The notes under the pieces: generated by a model
What the model was told of the DNA's origin: nothing
What the model saw: the letters and a program-made list of their open reading frames with translations, nothing else
Databases searched by the model: none
Shown here: positions 33,692 to 45,905 of the stretch, piece after piece
Layout: every line of letters starts with the position of its first letter
How positions within the stretch are numbered: position 1 is the first letter of the stretch
Assembly (NCBI GenBank): GCA_013146195.2
Contig: CM028377.1
Span: 21,195,980-21,259,979 of the forward strand
Length of the DNA stretch: 64,000 nucleotides
Direction of reading: 5' to 3'
From: Codonopsis lanceolata
Taxonomy: Eukaryota > Streptophyta > Magnoliopsida > Asterales > Campanulaceae
Made by a program: the position numbers and the translations under genes

Positions 33692-35853
33692 TCAACTTTC
33701 TTCTTGAACAGCTTCTTCAGAAACATCAACAACATCAGGTTCAGCAGCAGGTTCAGAATCATGTGCAGGAGCAGCAGCAGGAACACTTGGAAGATTGTCA
33801 CCCCCTATTTGGCCAGAATGCAGGGCAAGCCAGGAGGAATACTGAGCAGCCAAGGTCTGTAGAAGAGCAGTCTGAGTGGACAGGATGGCTATCTGGGAGT
33901 TGACCAAAACAAGTTGTTCAGAGATGAAGGACAAAGAGATGGGAGCAAGATGTCCAGAGGATGTAGGCTGAGATGCAGCAGCAGATGTAGCTGCATTGGG
34001 TGCAACATTGGGCAATACTGGGGCAGGGGCAGCAGGCTGAGCAGGAGAAACAGGTACACCAAGAACTGGAACGACAGAATCAGAAGGGGCAGGTCCAGGA
34101 GGGTATGGATATACCAGTGGCAAATTTACTACCCTATCTCCTTTTAGAAGCTTGACAGAAATGTGAAGAGGGTCAAGGAGAGGGGATAGTCTTTCTCCTA
34201 TAGGGGGAACAAGGCCTTGGGCAAGCAGAATGTTGTAAATAAGGGATGGAAAGATGAGGGCCCTTTTATCACCCTCAGACTCAGCTAGAGATACAATTTT
34301 CCTAAAGACAAAATCCCCAAAATCAAAAGGCAAGCCAGTTCCTATTTGAAATAAAATCCTAGCATGCTCCATTGTGATAGTGTTAGTATTTGTGGTTGGA
34401 GCCCAATTAGCACAACATATTTTGTGCATCACAACACAGAGGGATGACAGCTTAGAAGTGTTTATGTTTGCACCCTTTCCAGGCCATTGAGAGACTAGCC
34501 CTCATGTTAATTCTTGGGTACAGAGATTTAGATCAGATGCAAAGCTAACAAGCCCAATTTTAGGGGTCTTAAAATGGTTATTGATTAAGAAGGGGGAGAA
34601 ATTGAACCACTTATTCCTAAGAAACACTTTTTCAAACTTTTCACCAGGATAGGCAATCTTTTTTCTCTAGATTTGCATAAAATTCAAGAACAATATTTCT
34701 ATGATATGGAGAGGAGGAAGACAAGGTAGAAAGAAGACTTCTATCAGAAAAGAATTGTACCATATTTTTTGCAGTTAATTCCTCTTTAGGAATGACACTT
34801 TCATCTACAAGTTTCCTAGAGGTGTTAAATCTCTTGGAGGCAGCAACTGAGAGAAACTGATCAGAGAAAGTGGTACCTTGCACAGCAGCAGAGGAGGCAG
34901 AGGGCAATGTAGCTTCTGATGTAGTTACATTGAGAGTTACATTGGCCATAGAAGCCCGTCTTCTTGTAAATCTTATGGGAGCCTCTTCACTTTCTCCACT
35001 TTCAACAGGAGTTGCTTCCTTACTGGCAAAGTCCTTATCAGAACTATCATCAAACTCAGAGGAGCTTGATGACTTTGCTAGACTTGTAGGAGGGGATGCA
35101 GAAACTTGGGGAGACTTTTGTGGAGATGCATTCTTCATCTGAATTAAGAAGTCAGCAAGGGTCCTTTGTTCATCTGAAAAACTCAAGTCAGAGAGGTTGA
35201 CTTCAGGGGCAGTGGAGTGATCGGCAGAAGAGGCCACACCATGGGAGGATGATTCCTGTTGAAAAACCACCCTTGGAGAGGGAATAGGGTAATCTTCATC
35301 ACCAGTGTCAACCTGAGTCGGAATGGATGAGCTTGAGTCGATTGTGGGAGCAGAGGTATGAGCTACGGGGATTGACGTTTTGACGGGCACAAAATCCTCA
35401 TCATGAGAGTCAATGGAAATTGGGATGGCTTCTGCAAATTGACCTGGATTAACTTTGAGTTTCTTTGCACGTGTAACCTCAGCGATGCTTGGATTCTCAA
35501 AAGAACTTGGAATCCCTCTCAATCTTTTAGGGTTTGCGCGAGCTAGGGTTCCCGATTTAGGGAAAACCAAATAAATCACCAGGATTCTCCACGTCAATTG
35601 CATTGTCTTTCTCCCCAGGTAATATAACTGTAAGGGGTTCAGGGAGAGGTTTGGCAATGACAATGGCTGAGTCAAGATTTTCAGGAGACGAAATGGGGGT
35701 TGATGTAGCTTCTGGAGTTGTAGCAATGGAAGCTACATTAGCTGATGGGTTCTGTTCAAAGGTCTCTGAAGCGGTGGAAGATGATGAAGCCAAGGATTGA
35801 TTTTTGGAGGGTTTTAGTGAGGGATGATGAAGAAAGACTAGAGAGAGTAGCAA
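33692..35853 (-). pseudogene. Extra ORF in env position of the copia element (plant-specific domain), broken
   Basis: Three overlapping minus-strand frames (35853-35557, 35726-34641, 34432-33692) form one decayed gene. The first part is Ser/Pro/Thr/Glu-rich. The middle ends with SPYHRNIVLEFYANL. After a shift at a poly-A run near 34660 the sequence resumes as KVFLRNKWFNFSPFLINNHF, then MHKICCANWAPTTNTNTI, IGTGLPFDFGDFVF and FPSLIYNILLAQGL. These blocks resemble the domain annotated in many plants as 'putative plant transposon protein'. The C-terminus is Ala/Pro-rich with a possible coiled region. Sirevirus env-like ORFs occupy this place; I see no clear signal peptide or membrane segment, so envelope function is not supported. 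Confidence 0.7.
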
Positions 35854-37037
35854 GCTTTGGCAGCACTCTTTTTGGAATAGATGAGCAGGAGAGGTTTGGA
35901 GAGAAGTTTTTTAAACAGCCACCTGAAACACACATAATTTGATTTTTGAAGATAAATCAAATGTTGACCAAATCACATTCAAGAGAGGTAGAAAATCTGA
36001 TTCTGTCTAGAGAAATAGGTGGTGAGTCAAGAATGAGTGAAAAACAACCAATCTCAATTTTTGAATTTCAAAATTTATCAAGGATTTTGAACAAACACAT
36101 CACTTAATTAACCATAATTATATCAACACAAACTTACAATAGCAAGTATAGCCTTGATCAAGAGCTCATAGAGCACTTCACAGATTAGACAACCACATAA
36201 ATATCAACATGGAGAACATTTGTACATAGTTTGCACTTTTTTTTAGAGATAGGACGAAAAGAAATATCAATAGGCTGATATGATCAAAACAGATTATGAC
36301 CTAGAGACTATGCCTAACATATGCCAAGAACAGACTAGTCAAAAGGGAAACCAATGCAGTCACACACAAGTGATAAATGTCTAGATCATCTGAATGTAGT
36401 TCCCAATGTAGTTGCATTGGGAGATGCATTCGCCAAAGTTGTGATTTTATGTACACTTTCTCATCTTTTGTTTACTATATCAGTACTCAACTCCCATAAG
36501 TTCCATATGTACTTTATTTTCCTAGGAGAATAACTCTACTTTATTTCAAGCATATTCACAACATGCCACTAGGAACCTTTCACACTATTTACCAAGGGAA
36601 GCCACTTATTTTTTGATCAACCCATGAAATCCAAGGATTCATAGTCTCAAAAGAAAGGTGCCACAACCTTGTTCATAGGTAGCTCTTTTCCGTTAGTTAG
36701 CTTTCACATTTTTTTCTATTAAGGGAATTCAATTTTCTCAAGATCAACCCATGAGAACCTAAGTTCCATAGTACCAAGATAAATTGTTACATCCCTATAT
36801 TTCAAAAGGTAGCTCTTTCCTTTGCGGACTTAAGATTTTTCAATTGCAAAAAAACATTTTTGGGAGAGAGTGAGGAGAATTAGAACAATGAAATCACAAC
36901 AGATTTTGAATGAAAATCCAGGACAGCAAACAAGGGTACTAATACATAGAAGATGAAACTAGTGTGCCCCCCTAATACTAAATGTAAGATGCCTAATGAA
37001 TTTTATTTTATTTTATTTTTATATATAGAGAGGGGTG
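35854..37037. other. Copia internal region between RNase H and the extra ORF
   Basis: No coding sequence recognised. It contains one copy of the dispersed AATGTAGYT... motif at 36392-36421 and pairs of related words (CCCATGARAWCC, AAGGTAGCTCTTTCC) near 36600-36830, suggesting an internal duplication. Confidence 0.5.
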
Positions 37038-38217
37038 TCACATAGCACACATACCGAGATATTTTCTAAGATTTATAAATCTCTCAAAATCTAGACTCTT
37101 AGTGAAAATATCAGCCAATGGATTTTCAGTTCCTACATGTTCAATGCAAATAATACCTTGTTCAACCAAGTTTCTAATAAAATGGTGTCTTATATCAATG
37201 TGCTTAGTTCTAGAGTGCTGAACAGGATTCTTTGCTATACTTATAGCACTGGTGTTGTCACAATACATGGTTAATACATTGATGTGTAAGTCATAATCCT
37301 TGATCATTTGGTTCATCCATAAAAGTTGTGTACACCCACTACCAGCAGCAATATATTCAGATTCAACTGTGGAGAGGGCAACACAATTTTGCTTTTTGCT
37401 AAACCAAGAGATCAAGTTATTTCCCAAATAAAAACAACCACCAGAAGTACTCCTCATGTCATCCACACTACCAGTCCAATCAGCATCACTAAAACCAACA
37501 AGATTGGTGTTAGTGTGTTTTGTGTACCACAAACTCATAGCACAAGTCTCACCAACATATCTAATTATTCGTTTGACGGCTTTCAAATGAGAGACTTTAG
37601 GGTTTGTTTGATATCTAGCACATAAACACACACTATACATGATGTCTGGATGGGTGGCAGTCAAATACAGCAGACTTCCTATCATGCTCCTATACACTGT
37701 ATGGTCAACACTTTCAGATTTTTCATCTTTACAAAGCTTATTGGATGTACCCATAGGGGTTTTATTCTGTTTTCCATTCTCAAGACTGAATTTATTCACC
37801 AAGTTAAGAGCATACTTGGCTTGAGATATGAACATCCCTTCATGCAACTGTTTTATCTGAATTCCTAAGAAAAAGGTTAATTCTCCTACCATACTCATCT
37901 CAAAGGTGGAAGTCATACAATTCACAAATTCTTTTTCCAAAGACTTGGAGGTGGAGCCAAACACAATGTCATCAACATAAATCTGTGCAATCAGAATGGG
38001 TTTATCTTGTTTTTGAATAAAAAGAGTTTTGTCCACATCTCCCCTTTTAAACCCACTTTTCAAACGATGGTCTGTAAGTCTCCCATACCAAGCTCTAGGA
38101 GCTTGTTTGAGTCCATACAAGACCGTTTTTAGTTTAAAAACATGATTGGGTTTATGGGGATCCTCAAAACCTTTTGGTTGTTCCACAAAAAGTTCTTCTT
38201 CAAGAATACCATTTAAA
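37038..38217 (-). pseudogene. Copia reverse transcriptase C-terminal half and RNase H
   Basis: The open frame on the minus strand ends at 37038. It begins at the CACTA insertion point with GILEEELFVEQPKGF and continues with YGLKQAPRAWY, the catalytic YVDDIVFG (~37965-37985), and FFLGIQIKQ. RNase H follows with VGFSDADWTGSVDDMRSTSG, ALSTVESEYIAA and HIDIRHHFIR, ending ADIFTKSL...KYLGMCAM. The stretch is uninterrupted, so this half was intact until recently, but it is separated from the N-terminal RT half by the CACTA element. Confidence 0.92.
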
Positions 38218-38239
38218 AAACACTACTAGAAACATGACA

Positions 38240-38960
38240 TTTACTAACGGAATATTACTGACGGAATTTTCCCGTCAGCAATTACTGACGGAATTTGAAA
38301 AGTACTAACGGAGATCCGTGAGTCATTAATTAGTGACGGAATATTCTTGTGAATTTTTTCGGCGGCAATTCTAACGAAATTTTAAAATTACTAACTAAGT
38401 CCGTCGGCAAAATCACTTTGAAATGGCGCCATATTTAATGACGGAGTTTCCGTTGGTAATTGTTTGTTTCCGTCACTAATTGATTTATTCGTCATCGATC
38501 GGTGAATACAAATCAACCGTCAGCGATCGGTGGCGGTTTTTCGTCATTATTATAAAAAATTAATGATTTTTTGTTAAATAAATTATAATTGTTTCATGCG
38601 ATTTAGTGAGGAGATTCCGTCACTAATTGATTTATTCCGTCATTGATCGGTGGCGGAATCGGCGAATCTTTGATCCGTCCGATCGGTGGCGGTTTTCTCC
38701 GTCACTATTATAAAAAATTAATGATTTTTGTTGAATAAATTATAATTGTTTCATTCATTTAGTAGCGGAGATTCCGTCACCGATCGATGTGAATACGATC
38801 TGATCGTCACTATTATAAAAATTAATGATTTTTGTTGAATAAATTATAATTGTTTCATTCGGATTTAGTAGCGGAGATTCCGTCACTAATTGATTAATTC
38901 CGTCACGTCGGTGGCGAATACGCCGTCTGATCCGTCGCGATCGGTGGCGGTTTTTCCGTC
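38240..38960. repeat. Left subterminal repeat field of the CACTA element
   Basis: Many direct and inverted copies of ACTGACGGAAT, CCGTCACTAATTGA and GATCGGTGGCGG. A unit ending ATAAATTATAATTGTTTCAT recurs three times at ~120-180 bp spacing. Confidence 0.85.
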
Positions 38961-39654
38961 ACTATTATACAAAATTAATGATTTTTTGGTAAATAAATTA
39001 TAATTGTTTCTTAGTAGAAAAATATTATAATCATTTTAATGAATGATATTTTATCAATTTATAGTTCATCATTTAGTTGATATTTTGGATATTTTAAGTG
39101 AAAAATTGTTTTATAACAATCAAAATAATTTTTTTTGAAAAATTATATTATTTTTAAAAAATTAAAAACAATATAATAGTGAGATTTGGTTAATAATTAA
39201 TTTTTATCATTAATTGAACTTGAATATATGGGATGGGTATACATTTATTTTTAAAATAATTTTGAATTAAATTTTTTTAAAATAATTAAAATTATTTTTA
39301 AAAAATAATTGTATTCTATATGTCAATTCACCTCCTCTTCTCCTTCAACTCTATCCATCAATCCGCCGACCACTCATGTGGCTTCTCCTGATTCGGTTTC
39401 ATAGCAGAGCTCCATCATTAACTAGCGCCACCGCGGTACCTTTCTTTCTTCGACTTCTCGGTCGCCACCATCAAGCGGCGACAACCCAATTCCAGCAGCC
39501 CTTGCCCTAGTTCGACATTCACCCAATCGAGCTCCACCGTATCCACTACTGTGATTCTCAATCCCATTCAGCCATAGCTTTCCTCTCTTGCAGAATCGTA
39601 GCCCTAGCCTCCTTTTGAATAAATTTTGAATTCTGCTCCGTCTTCACTCAGATC

Positions 39655-39835
39655 GAACGAACTAAGAAGGCAATGAAACCGGCTGATCAGCTTCTTTCCA
39701 CATAGGAGCATCAACCTTTTCATCCTTCCTACCCCGAGAAGGCAATGAAATCGGCTGATCACTATCTTTCTTAGAAGCTATAGCACCCCAATCCGAAGAT
39801 CTTGAAACTTCTTGTCCCCAACTAGATTTTGGTCG
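39655..39835 (-). other. WG-motif peptide fragment (antisense, inside CACTA)
   Basis: The minus-strand frame from 39835 to a TAG near 39664 reads ~58 codons. It has KSSWGQEV, SSDWGAIASKKDSDQP and PMWKEADQPVSLPS; the DQPxSLPS block is repeated. Tandem WG/GW motifs in a Ser/Lys/Asp context are typical of Argonaute-hook regions such as those of NRPE1 and SPT5L. No full gene is present; it is likely a captured fragment, orientation opposite to the transposase remnant. Family assignment is speculative. Confidence 0.4.
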
Positions 39836-39867
39836 TCTTTGTACTAGCCCGACATTTTGTTTTTGTC

Positions 39868-41215
39868 TTAACTTAACTTAACTTAACTTAACTTAAGCAA
39901 CTTAATGTACCTTAGCAACTTAACGTAGCGTAATGTAACGTAATTTAACTTAACTTAACAGCAACTTAGCGTATGTAAGCGTAACTTGGCAATTTAGCGT
40001 AGCGTAGCGTAACTTAACAGCAGCAGCAACGTAGCGTAGCGTGGCGTGGCGTGGCGCAACTTAGCAACTTAACGTAACGTGGCTTAACATGAAAACATGC
40101 TACGCCTATTGGCGAAATAGTATAATGGACTACAATGGACCATTATAACATGAAAACACGCTACGCCTATTGGCGAAATGTTATATTGGAATACGATGGA
40201 CCATTATAACATGAAAACACGTAACGTTATATTTATTAACTTACGTAACTTAACGTAACGTAAGTTAACTTAACTTAACGTAACGTAATGTAACTTAACG
40301 TAACGTAACGTAATGTAACGTAACGTAACGTAATGTAACGTAATATAACTTAACGTAACGTAACGTAACCACTTGTCTTAACTTAACTTAACTTAACTTA
40401 ACTTAATGTAATGTAACTTAACATAACGTAATGTAACTTAACTTAACACGCTACGCCTATTGGTGAAATGTTATAATGGACTACGATGGACCATTATAAG
40501 ATGAAAACACGCTACGCCTATTGGCGAAATGGTATAAAGGAGTACGATGGACCATTATAACATGAAAACACGCTACGCCTATTGGCGAAATGTTATAATG
40601 GAGTACGATGGACCATTATAACATGAAAACACGCTACGCCTATTGGCGAAATGGTATAATGAAGTACGATGAACTATTATAACATGAAAACACGCTACGC
40701 CTATTAGCGAAATGTTATAATGGACTACGATGGACCATTATAAGATGAAAACACGCTACGCCTATTGGCGAAATGGTATAATGGACTACGATGAACCATT
40801 ATAACATGAAAACACGCTATGCCTATTGGCGAAATGTTATAATGGACTACGATAGACCATTATAATATGAAAACATGCTACGCCTATTGGCGAAATGTTA
40901 TAATGGACTACGATGGACCATTATAACATGAAAACACGCTACACCTATTGACGAAATGTTATATTAGAATACGATGGACCATTATAACATAAAAACACGC
41001 TACGCCTATTGGCGAAATGTTATAACTTAACGTAACGTAATGTAATATTACTTAACGTAACGTAACGTAACTTAACGTAATGTAACGTAACTTAGCGTAA
41101 CATAACTTAACGTAACGTAAGTTAACTTAACTTAACATAACGTAACTTAATGTAACGTAATTAACGTGACTTAACGTAACGTAAGGTAACGTATATAACG
41201 TAACCACTTGTCTCA
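39868..41215. repeat. CTTAA/CGTAA pentamer arrays
   Basis: Long runs of the 5-bp words CTTAA, CGTAA, TGTAA and CGTAG at 39868-40090, 40220-40450 and 41020-41215, interleaved with the 61-bp minisatellite. The runs keep 5-bp phase over tens of units. Confidence 0.93.
40087..41025. repeat. 61-bp minisatellite with built-in hairpins, about 12 units
   Basis: The word TACGCCTATTGGCG starts at 40101 and 40162, then at 40452, 40513, 40574, 40635, 40696, 40757, 40818, 40879, 40940 and 41001, an exact 61-bp step in each block. Each unit contains the inverted repeat GTTATAATGG / CCATTATAAC separated by 11 nt, and a shorter CGCC-TATT-GGCG. A pentamer stretch divides the array. Confidence 0.95.
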
Positions 41216-41390
41216 ACCTCAGGCCTCCGGGTTTTACTGATGCTGGCTGGTCCGGATTTTTCTTAGATTTGGCTGCAGTCCAACCAGTGGTCTGCTCACT
41301 TCGGTCCACCAAAGGTTGGCTGTCATTAACAACTTTCTTCCCCCAAGAAGTACTACATTGTGAATCTGGGGGTGCGGAGTGCACATTCAC
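41208..41390 (-). other. Second WG/GW-motif peptide fragment (antisense, inside CACTA)
   Basis: Minus-strand frame with TSWGKKVVNDSQP, TTGWTAAKSKKNPDQPAS and a following PGGLRLRQ, after which the sequence dissolves into the pentamer array. The KKNPDQPAS block parallels KKDSDQPIS of the fragment at 39655-39835, so both may be repeat modules of one captured WG/GW-rich exon, interrupted by the arrays. Confidence 0.4.
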
Positions 41391-42089
41391 ATAAGTTTTA
41401 CGGGCTTACGGGTGTTAATAATCAAGTGTTTAGTTTCCTTTCGACTTATTGTTTTCGCAACGAATAACCCTGGTGCCCCCGAAACTTTAAGGTGTGACCT
41501 GTTTTGATATTTAAAATTCGGCTGTGACAGTTTTCATTAGCAGTCATTTTGGTGACTGTTGGAAATCCAAAGGATACAACCATTTAAAAGGAATGCAAAT
41601 ATCAATTTAATTACGTAACGTAACGTAACCACTTGTTGATCAATATCTTTCGGCTTCCTCAGTTTCTCCAGTCCAATGAGTCAGTGACGGCAGCGATGCA
41701 TGTTGATTCAATCTCTCACCCATGCGTAGAACGCGCTCACACTTTTTTTATTAAATTAAATTAAAGAAAAATAAAAACTATAAATTTATTAAATTAAATT
41801 AAAGATAAAAACTATAAATTGAAAGTATAAATTAAGAAAAAAAAATCAAATAAAACTATTTTTTAAATTATGCATCATTCACACACACTTTAATAATATT
41901 ATATTATGCATTATGCACACACCCTTATAATTTTTTAAATTAAATTAAAGATAAAAACTATATACTAAGACAAAAATAAAATAACTTGTTTTATCTATTT
42001 AATAAATTAAATTCAAGATACACAAAAACAATTTAAATTAAGTTGTATTTATGTACTCATGACTAAAAAAACCAAAAAAAAAACCTAAG

Positions 42090-42690
42090 TATAAATATAA
42101 CTTACCCTAATCTCAAACACTACATCCCTCTAATCTCAAACACTCCCTCCCTCTGGCGCTCTCTCTCTCTCCAAAAGGTGATTTCGTGATTTCGTCTCTC
42201 TGGTTCGCACGACAACAGCGCACGCCGGCCGGGAGGTCTCCTTTTCATGTCCGTCTCTAAGTTGCACAGCAACCCCGTTCGTCCCCCATCAAAATCACTG
42301 ATGCCAGACGCCAGATCTTCTCCAACGAATCTTTGTCCTTCCTTTCTCAATCGCCGGCCTTCGCCATCGATCTTCAGCGCAGCCCAGACGCGGTTCCTGC
42401 CTCTCCTCCAATCATGGTTCCCCAGATCTGTGCCAGCAAGCCATCTCACCGCCATCTCTGTCGTTCCTGCACCATCGTCAACAAAGCTCCGTCCCAGCCA
42501 TAGAAGCCAACCACGTTCTCCATCTCCCAACGTTCAGCAGCCCCAGCGAGTTCGCTCCAGTCTTCAAATCCTACGGCCTCTCCTGCTTCGATTTCAGTCT
42601 CGCCATCTCTAACACCAGTTCCAGAACGCATCCCTCTGCAAATCCAAAGCTTGGGATTGAAATTGAAATCCCCCATATCAACAATTCAAG
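42090..42690 (+). other. Putative promoter and first exon of the CACTA transcription unit
   Basis: TATAAATATAA at about 42090 is followed by a CT-rich, GC-richer block (42110-42690) unlike the AT-rich surroundings, ending ATTCAA|GTAAGATC, a fair splice donor. A 121-codon Ser/Pro-rich frame (42247-42612) lies inside but ends before the donor, so coding is doubtful. It may be the leader of the mRNA spliced to 44404, or a captured gene leader. Confidence 0.35.
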
Positions 42691-44403
42691 TAAGATCTTT
42701 CTAATCTTTACAGATATAATTGCTGCAAGTTATGAAATTGTTTTGGAAAATATGTTTTCCAGGAGGCTGTTGAGTAGTATGCAATTGTGAGACCTTTCTC
42801 TACTGAATTGTGATTTATGTTGACTGGAAATTCTCTTGTTTAAATGTTTGAGCATTAATCGGTGTAATGGTTGCTACTATGTGTGCTGACAAGGGATTAT
42901 GATTCCAGTTGATGAAAATTATTCTTGATATAATCATGTGGAAATAGTAATATTCGAAGAGTTTATTTTTGTTAAAATTGGATCAGTCCCAAGTTCTGTC
43001 ACTCTTCGTTTTTCAATGCAATGTTAATTTACAACAGTCTATGGCCCTGTTTGGAAACCTTCTATTTGTTTCCTAAGTAAGCTAGGGTGGTGGTGGCAGG
43101 ATTCACATCAGATACACAAGTTACTACTGAGTATATCTTTTTGTATCATCATCCTCATGCATTATGTTAAATATCCACTCAATTGTTTGATTATGACTTT
43201 TTGTCAAACCATGCTCCTGCAACTTGTCAGTCCTTAACTCTTTCTTAACAGTTTAAAGTTTCTTTATGTAATAGGCTTAGAACTAGCATGATTTATCTAA
43301 AACATTTTGAGCTGAGTTGTATTCCTGTAGTCCGAAAAGAACAATGCCCTAACGTACGAATGATGCAAGCTGTCGCGTAGAGTTACCATAATTGCATGGA
43401 AAAAATCTATTACTGGAATAGAGGAAGTAATTTTTAGTTGAAAGATATTCTGAAACATTATGTGTGTTTCCTTTACATGAACAAGCCAAAGTGGAGCTCA
43501 AACTGCTCAGGTTAGTGTTTGCTCAACTCATATAGCCCTCTATTCTTAAGCATGAATACATATGTAGAGCACAACCTTGAATAGAATGACTGGAGCTAGT
43601 ACTCAACTCTACAATGTAGCTTTTCTCACAAGTACTTGAGGCTGGCTACAAGAATACTTTCGGTCAATGCAATGTCATCTCTAACCCCATAAGCAAATAA
43701 TATGCACCACAGTATGTCATCACAACATTATTAATCCATCTGTCACTACAGAAAAAATATAAGAACTTAAGGTTAATCCTTGATGTAATCCCTTCCATAG
43801 TTGGAACTCACAAGTTTTAACTTACTATAATTCTCTCTATAGTCATACCTACATCACAAAGATATATCTTCATTAATTCCTTTCTTATCGAAGACCTACA
43901 AGCTTATCTCTTTGTCACTTGATCACAAGCTTTCACTAAAATCCAGAAAAATCGTATGGAAAATTCTTCCTTTTCTTCGAAATTTTCCATAAAATGGCTT
44001 CAACCAGTGACATCCCAAACACACCCAAAATAATTCTCAGATACCAGTGTTTCACATCTAAACTATGCTAATGTTAAGTTGAGAAAAGTTAGCACGAAAA
44101 TAGTTCCATAAAAGAAATCCGATGATGCAATTAACCTAGGCTTCACTCACCTTGATTAGATTAAAATATATTTGTCATTCCCTTTTCCATGGTTACACTT
44201 GAATTTTGTTAGTTACAATCCTATTCACTTTTTTGCTGCCTTATCAATTGCATTCTACTAGAGTTTGTTATTATTGTTACTGCTTCATCTCTCTTTTTAA
44301 AATCAGTTTGCAATGGTTTGAAATTCTCAGGAAACTTAAAGTTTTGACTAGACAACCCTATGTTCATAGAATAAACAAAAAAATCTAACCATCATGCTTG
44401 TAG

Positions 44404-45038
44404 GTAAAGAAATTCGGTCCCGACGTTGATTTTCTTGACGTATTTGTTAGCACGCACACCACTCAGGGTGCTCCTGGTCAACCTCGTCAGTGGGTTGATC
44501 AAACTGCTGAGTCTACATATGTAAGTATCAAAATTCTTAATGTATATTAAATTGGATCATATATCTATTATGTTTGATGTTTTATTAATGATTGTATTTT
44601 TTAAAATGACAGAATGCCTTTAAGATGATTGAAAATGAAGAGGCCACCCAGGGCCGCACGGAAAGTTCAGAGGGAACTCCCGTTCCCGCTTCGTCGAAAA
44701 TAGAATTATGGTAGAGAGTTGCGTCACAAGAACGAAAAAAAGGGGGGAATAGACTTTACGGATTGGGGGACTATGGTGCCACTCTGCTTTCATCCACAGT
44801 CTCTTCTCCGAGTTTGTCCTCAACGGGAGGATCAAATGCTCCGTTGGACGAAGCTTAGCAAGCCAAGATGGATGCATTGGAAGCTAGGGTGGCGCAGCAG
44901 GATGAAGCTATGGCTCGACGAGATGAACAAATGGCTGAGCAGACACGGGAAATAGCAAAGATGCGCGCCCAGATGGCCGCTTTTATGCATGGATCTTCGT
45001 CCACTCCTCGTACCCAGTCCCCTAATTCCTTTACATAA
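44404..45038 (+). pseudogene. CACTA transposase-24 (Ptta/En/Spm) remnant with C-terminal coiled coil
   Basis: Two exons: 44404-44520 and 44613-45038, with AG before each and GTAAGT after the first. Exon 1 reads VKKFGPDVDFLDVFVSTHT and ends QWVDQTAESTY. Exon 2 starts NAFKMIENEE and, after a stop (TAG, 44712-44714) and a shift, reads LYGLGDYGATL, then a TAG and a coiled coil (44868-45038) with MDALEARVAQQDEAMARRDE, ending PNSFT. The 'F..THT...W(V)D..(A)(E)' block followed by 'YGLG' and a coiled coil is the usual C-terminal order of plant Ptta/En/Spm proteins. It cannot be translated intact. Confidence 0.7.
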
Positions 45039-45239
45039 TTTCTCTATGTCGAATATTCAATACAATCGTAATTAACAATAGATTTGGGAAACGAATTTGA
45101 TGTAATAACATTTTGTTCTATTTAATGTTTTAGTTTTGTAGTGCAATTAATTTTTGTCATAAGCCTATTATATATATTTATGATAAATCAGGCACCTAAA
45201 AAAAATTAATTTATATAAAAATTATTATTTTTCTTTTTA

Positions 45240-45905
45240 ATTTTACTGACGAAAATTATGTTCGTAAAGCTAAAATTTTAAGCACTTTTTTAGCATTACT
45301 AACGGACATTCCGTTAGGACTACTGACGGAAATATATGTTGGCGACGGTATATTCGTCGGAAATTGACGGAAATGGAAAATGCTAACGGATATGTTTGTC
45401 GGTATTCTTGCGGAAATATATATTACCGGAGTAATCCGTCGAGAATTGCTAACGGAAATGGAAATTGCTAACAGAATCGTTCGTCGGTATCTTGACGGAA
45501 AAATATATTACAAGCCGAGCAAGGCATTTGGGAATCACTAACGGATATGAAAATTGCTAACGGAAATATTCGTCGGTATTGCTGACGGAAATATAAATTA
45601 CTGTCGAAGTAATCCGTCGGAAATCACTAACGAGCGAAAATTGCTAACGGAAAGCGTTAAATCGATATTCTTGACGGAACTAACATTTCTTGGCGAAATC
45701 TCTAACGGAAATTTACGTTAGCAAAAAAAACTCATTCCGTTAGTAATTACTAACGAAGCGAAATACGTGATTGCGGCGGAATGAGTTCGTTGTGATCACC
45801 GACCAAATTTGAAGGCGGAATCGGCGGAATGGTTCCGTTGGGAAAGCGGTGCAACCGCGGAAATGCTAATTTCTTGACGGAAATTCCGTCGATAATTGGC
45901 GTTTT
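45240..45905. repeat. Right subterminal repeat field of the CACTA element
   Basis: Dense copies of GCTAACGGAAAT, TTGACGGAAATATA, CCGTCGGAAAT and inverted forms. It corresponds to the left field but with different word order. Confidence 0.85.

Noticed and set aside
34870..35142. Plus-strand frames over the extra copia ORF
   Set aside because: Shadows of the Ser/Glu-rich minus-strand coding sequence.
40087..41025. CRISPR-like array
   Set aside because: Units are contiguous with no unique spacers, and the context is a plant CACTA transposon.
42120..42530. 136-codon minus-strand frame as a gene
   Set aside because: Complement of a CT-rich leader-like block; no conserved motif, and the opposite strand is equally open.
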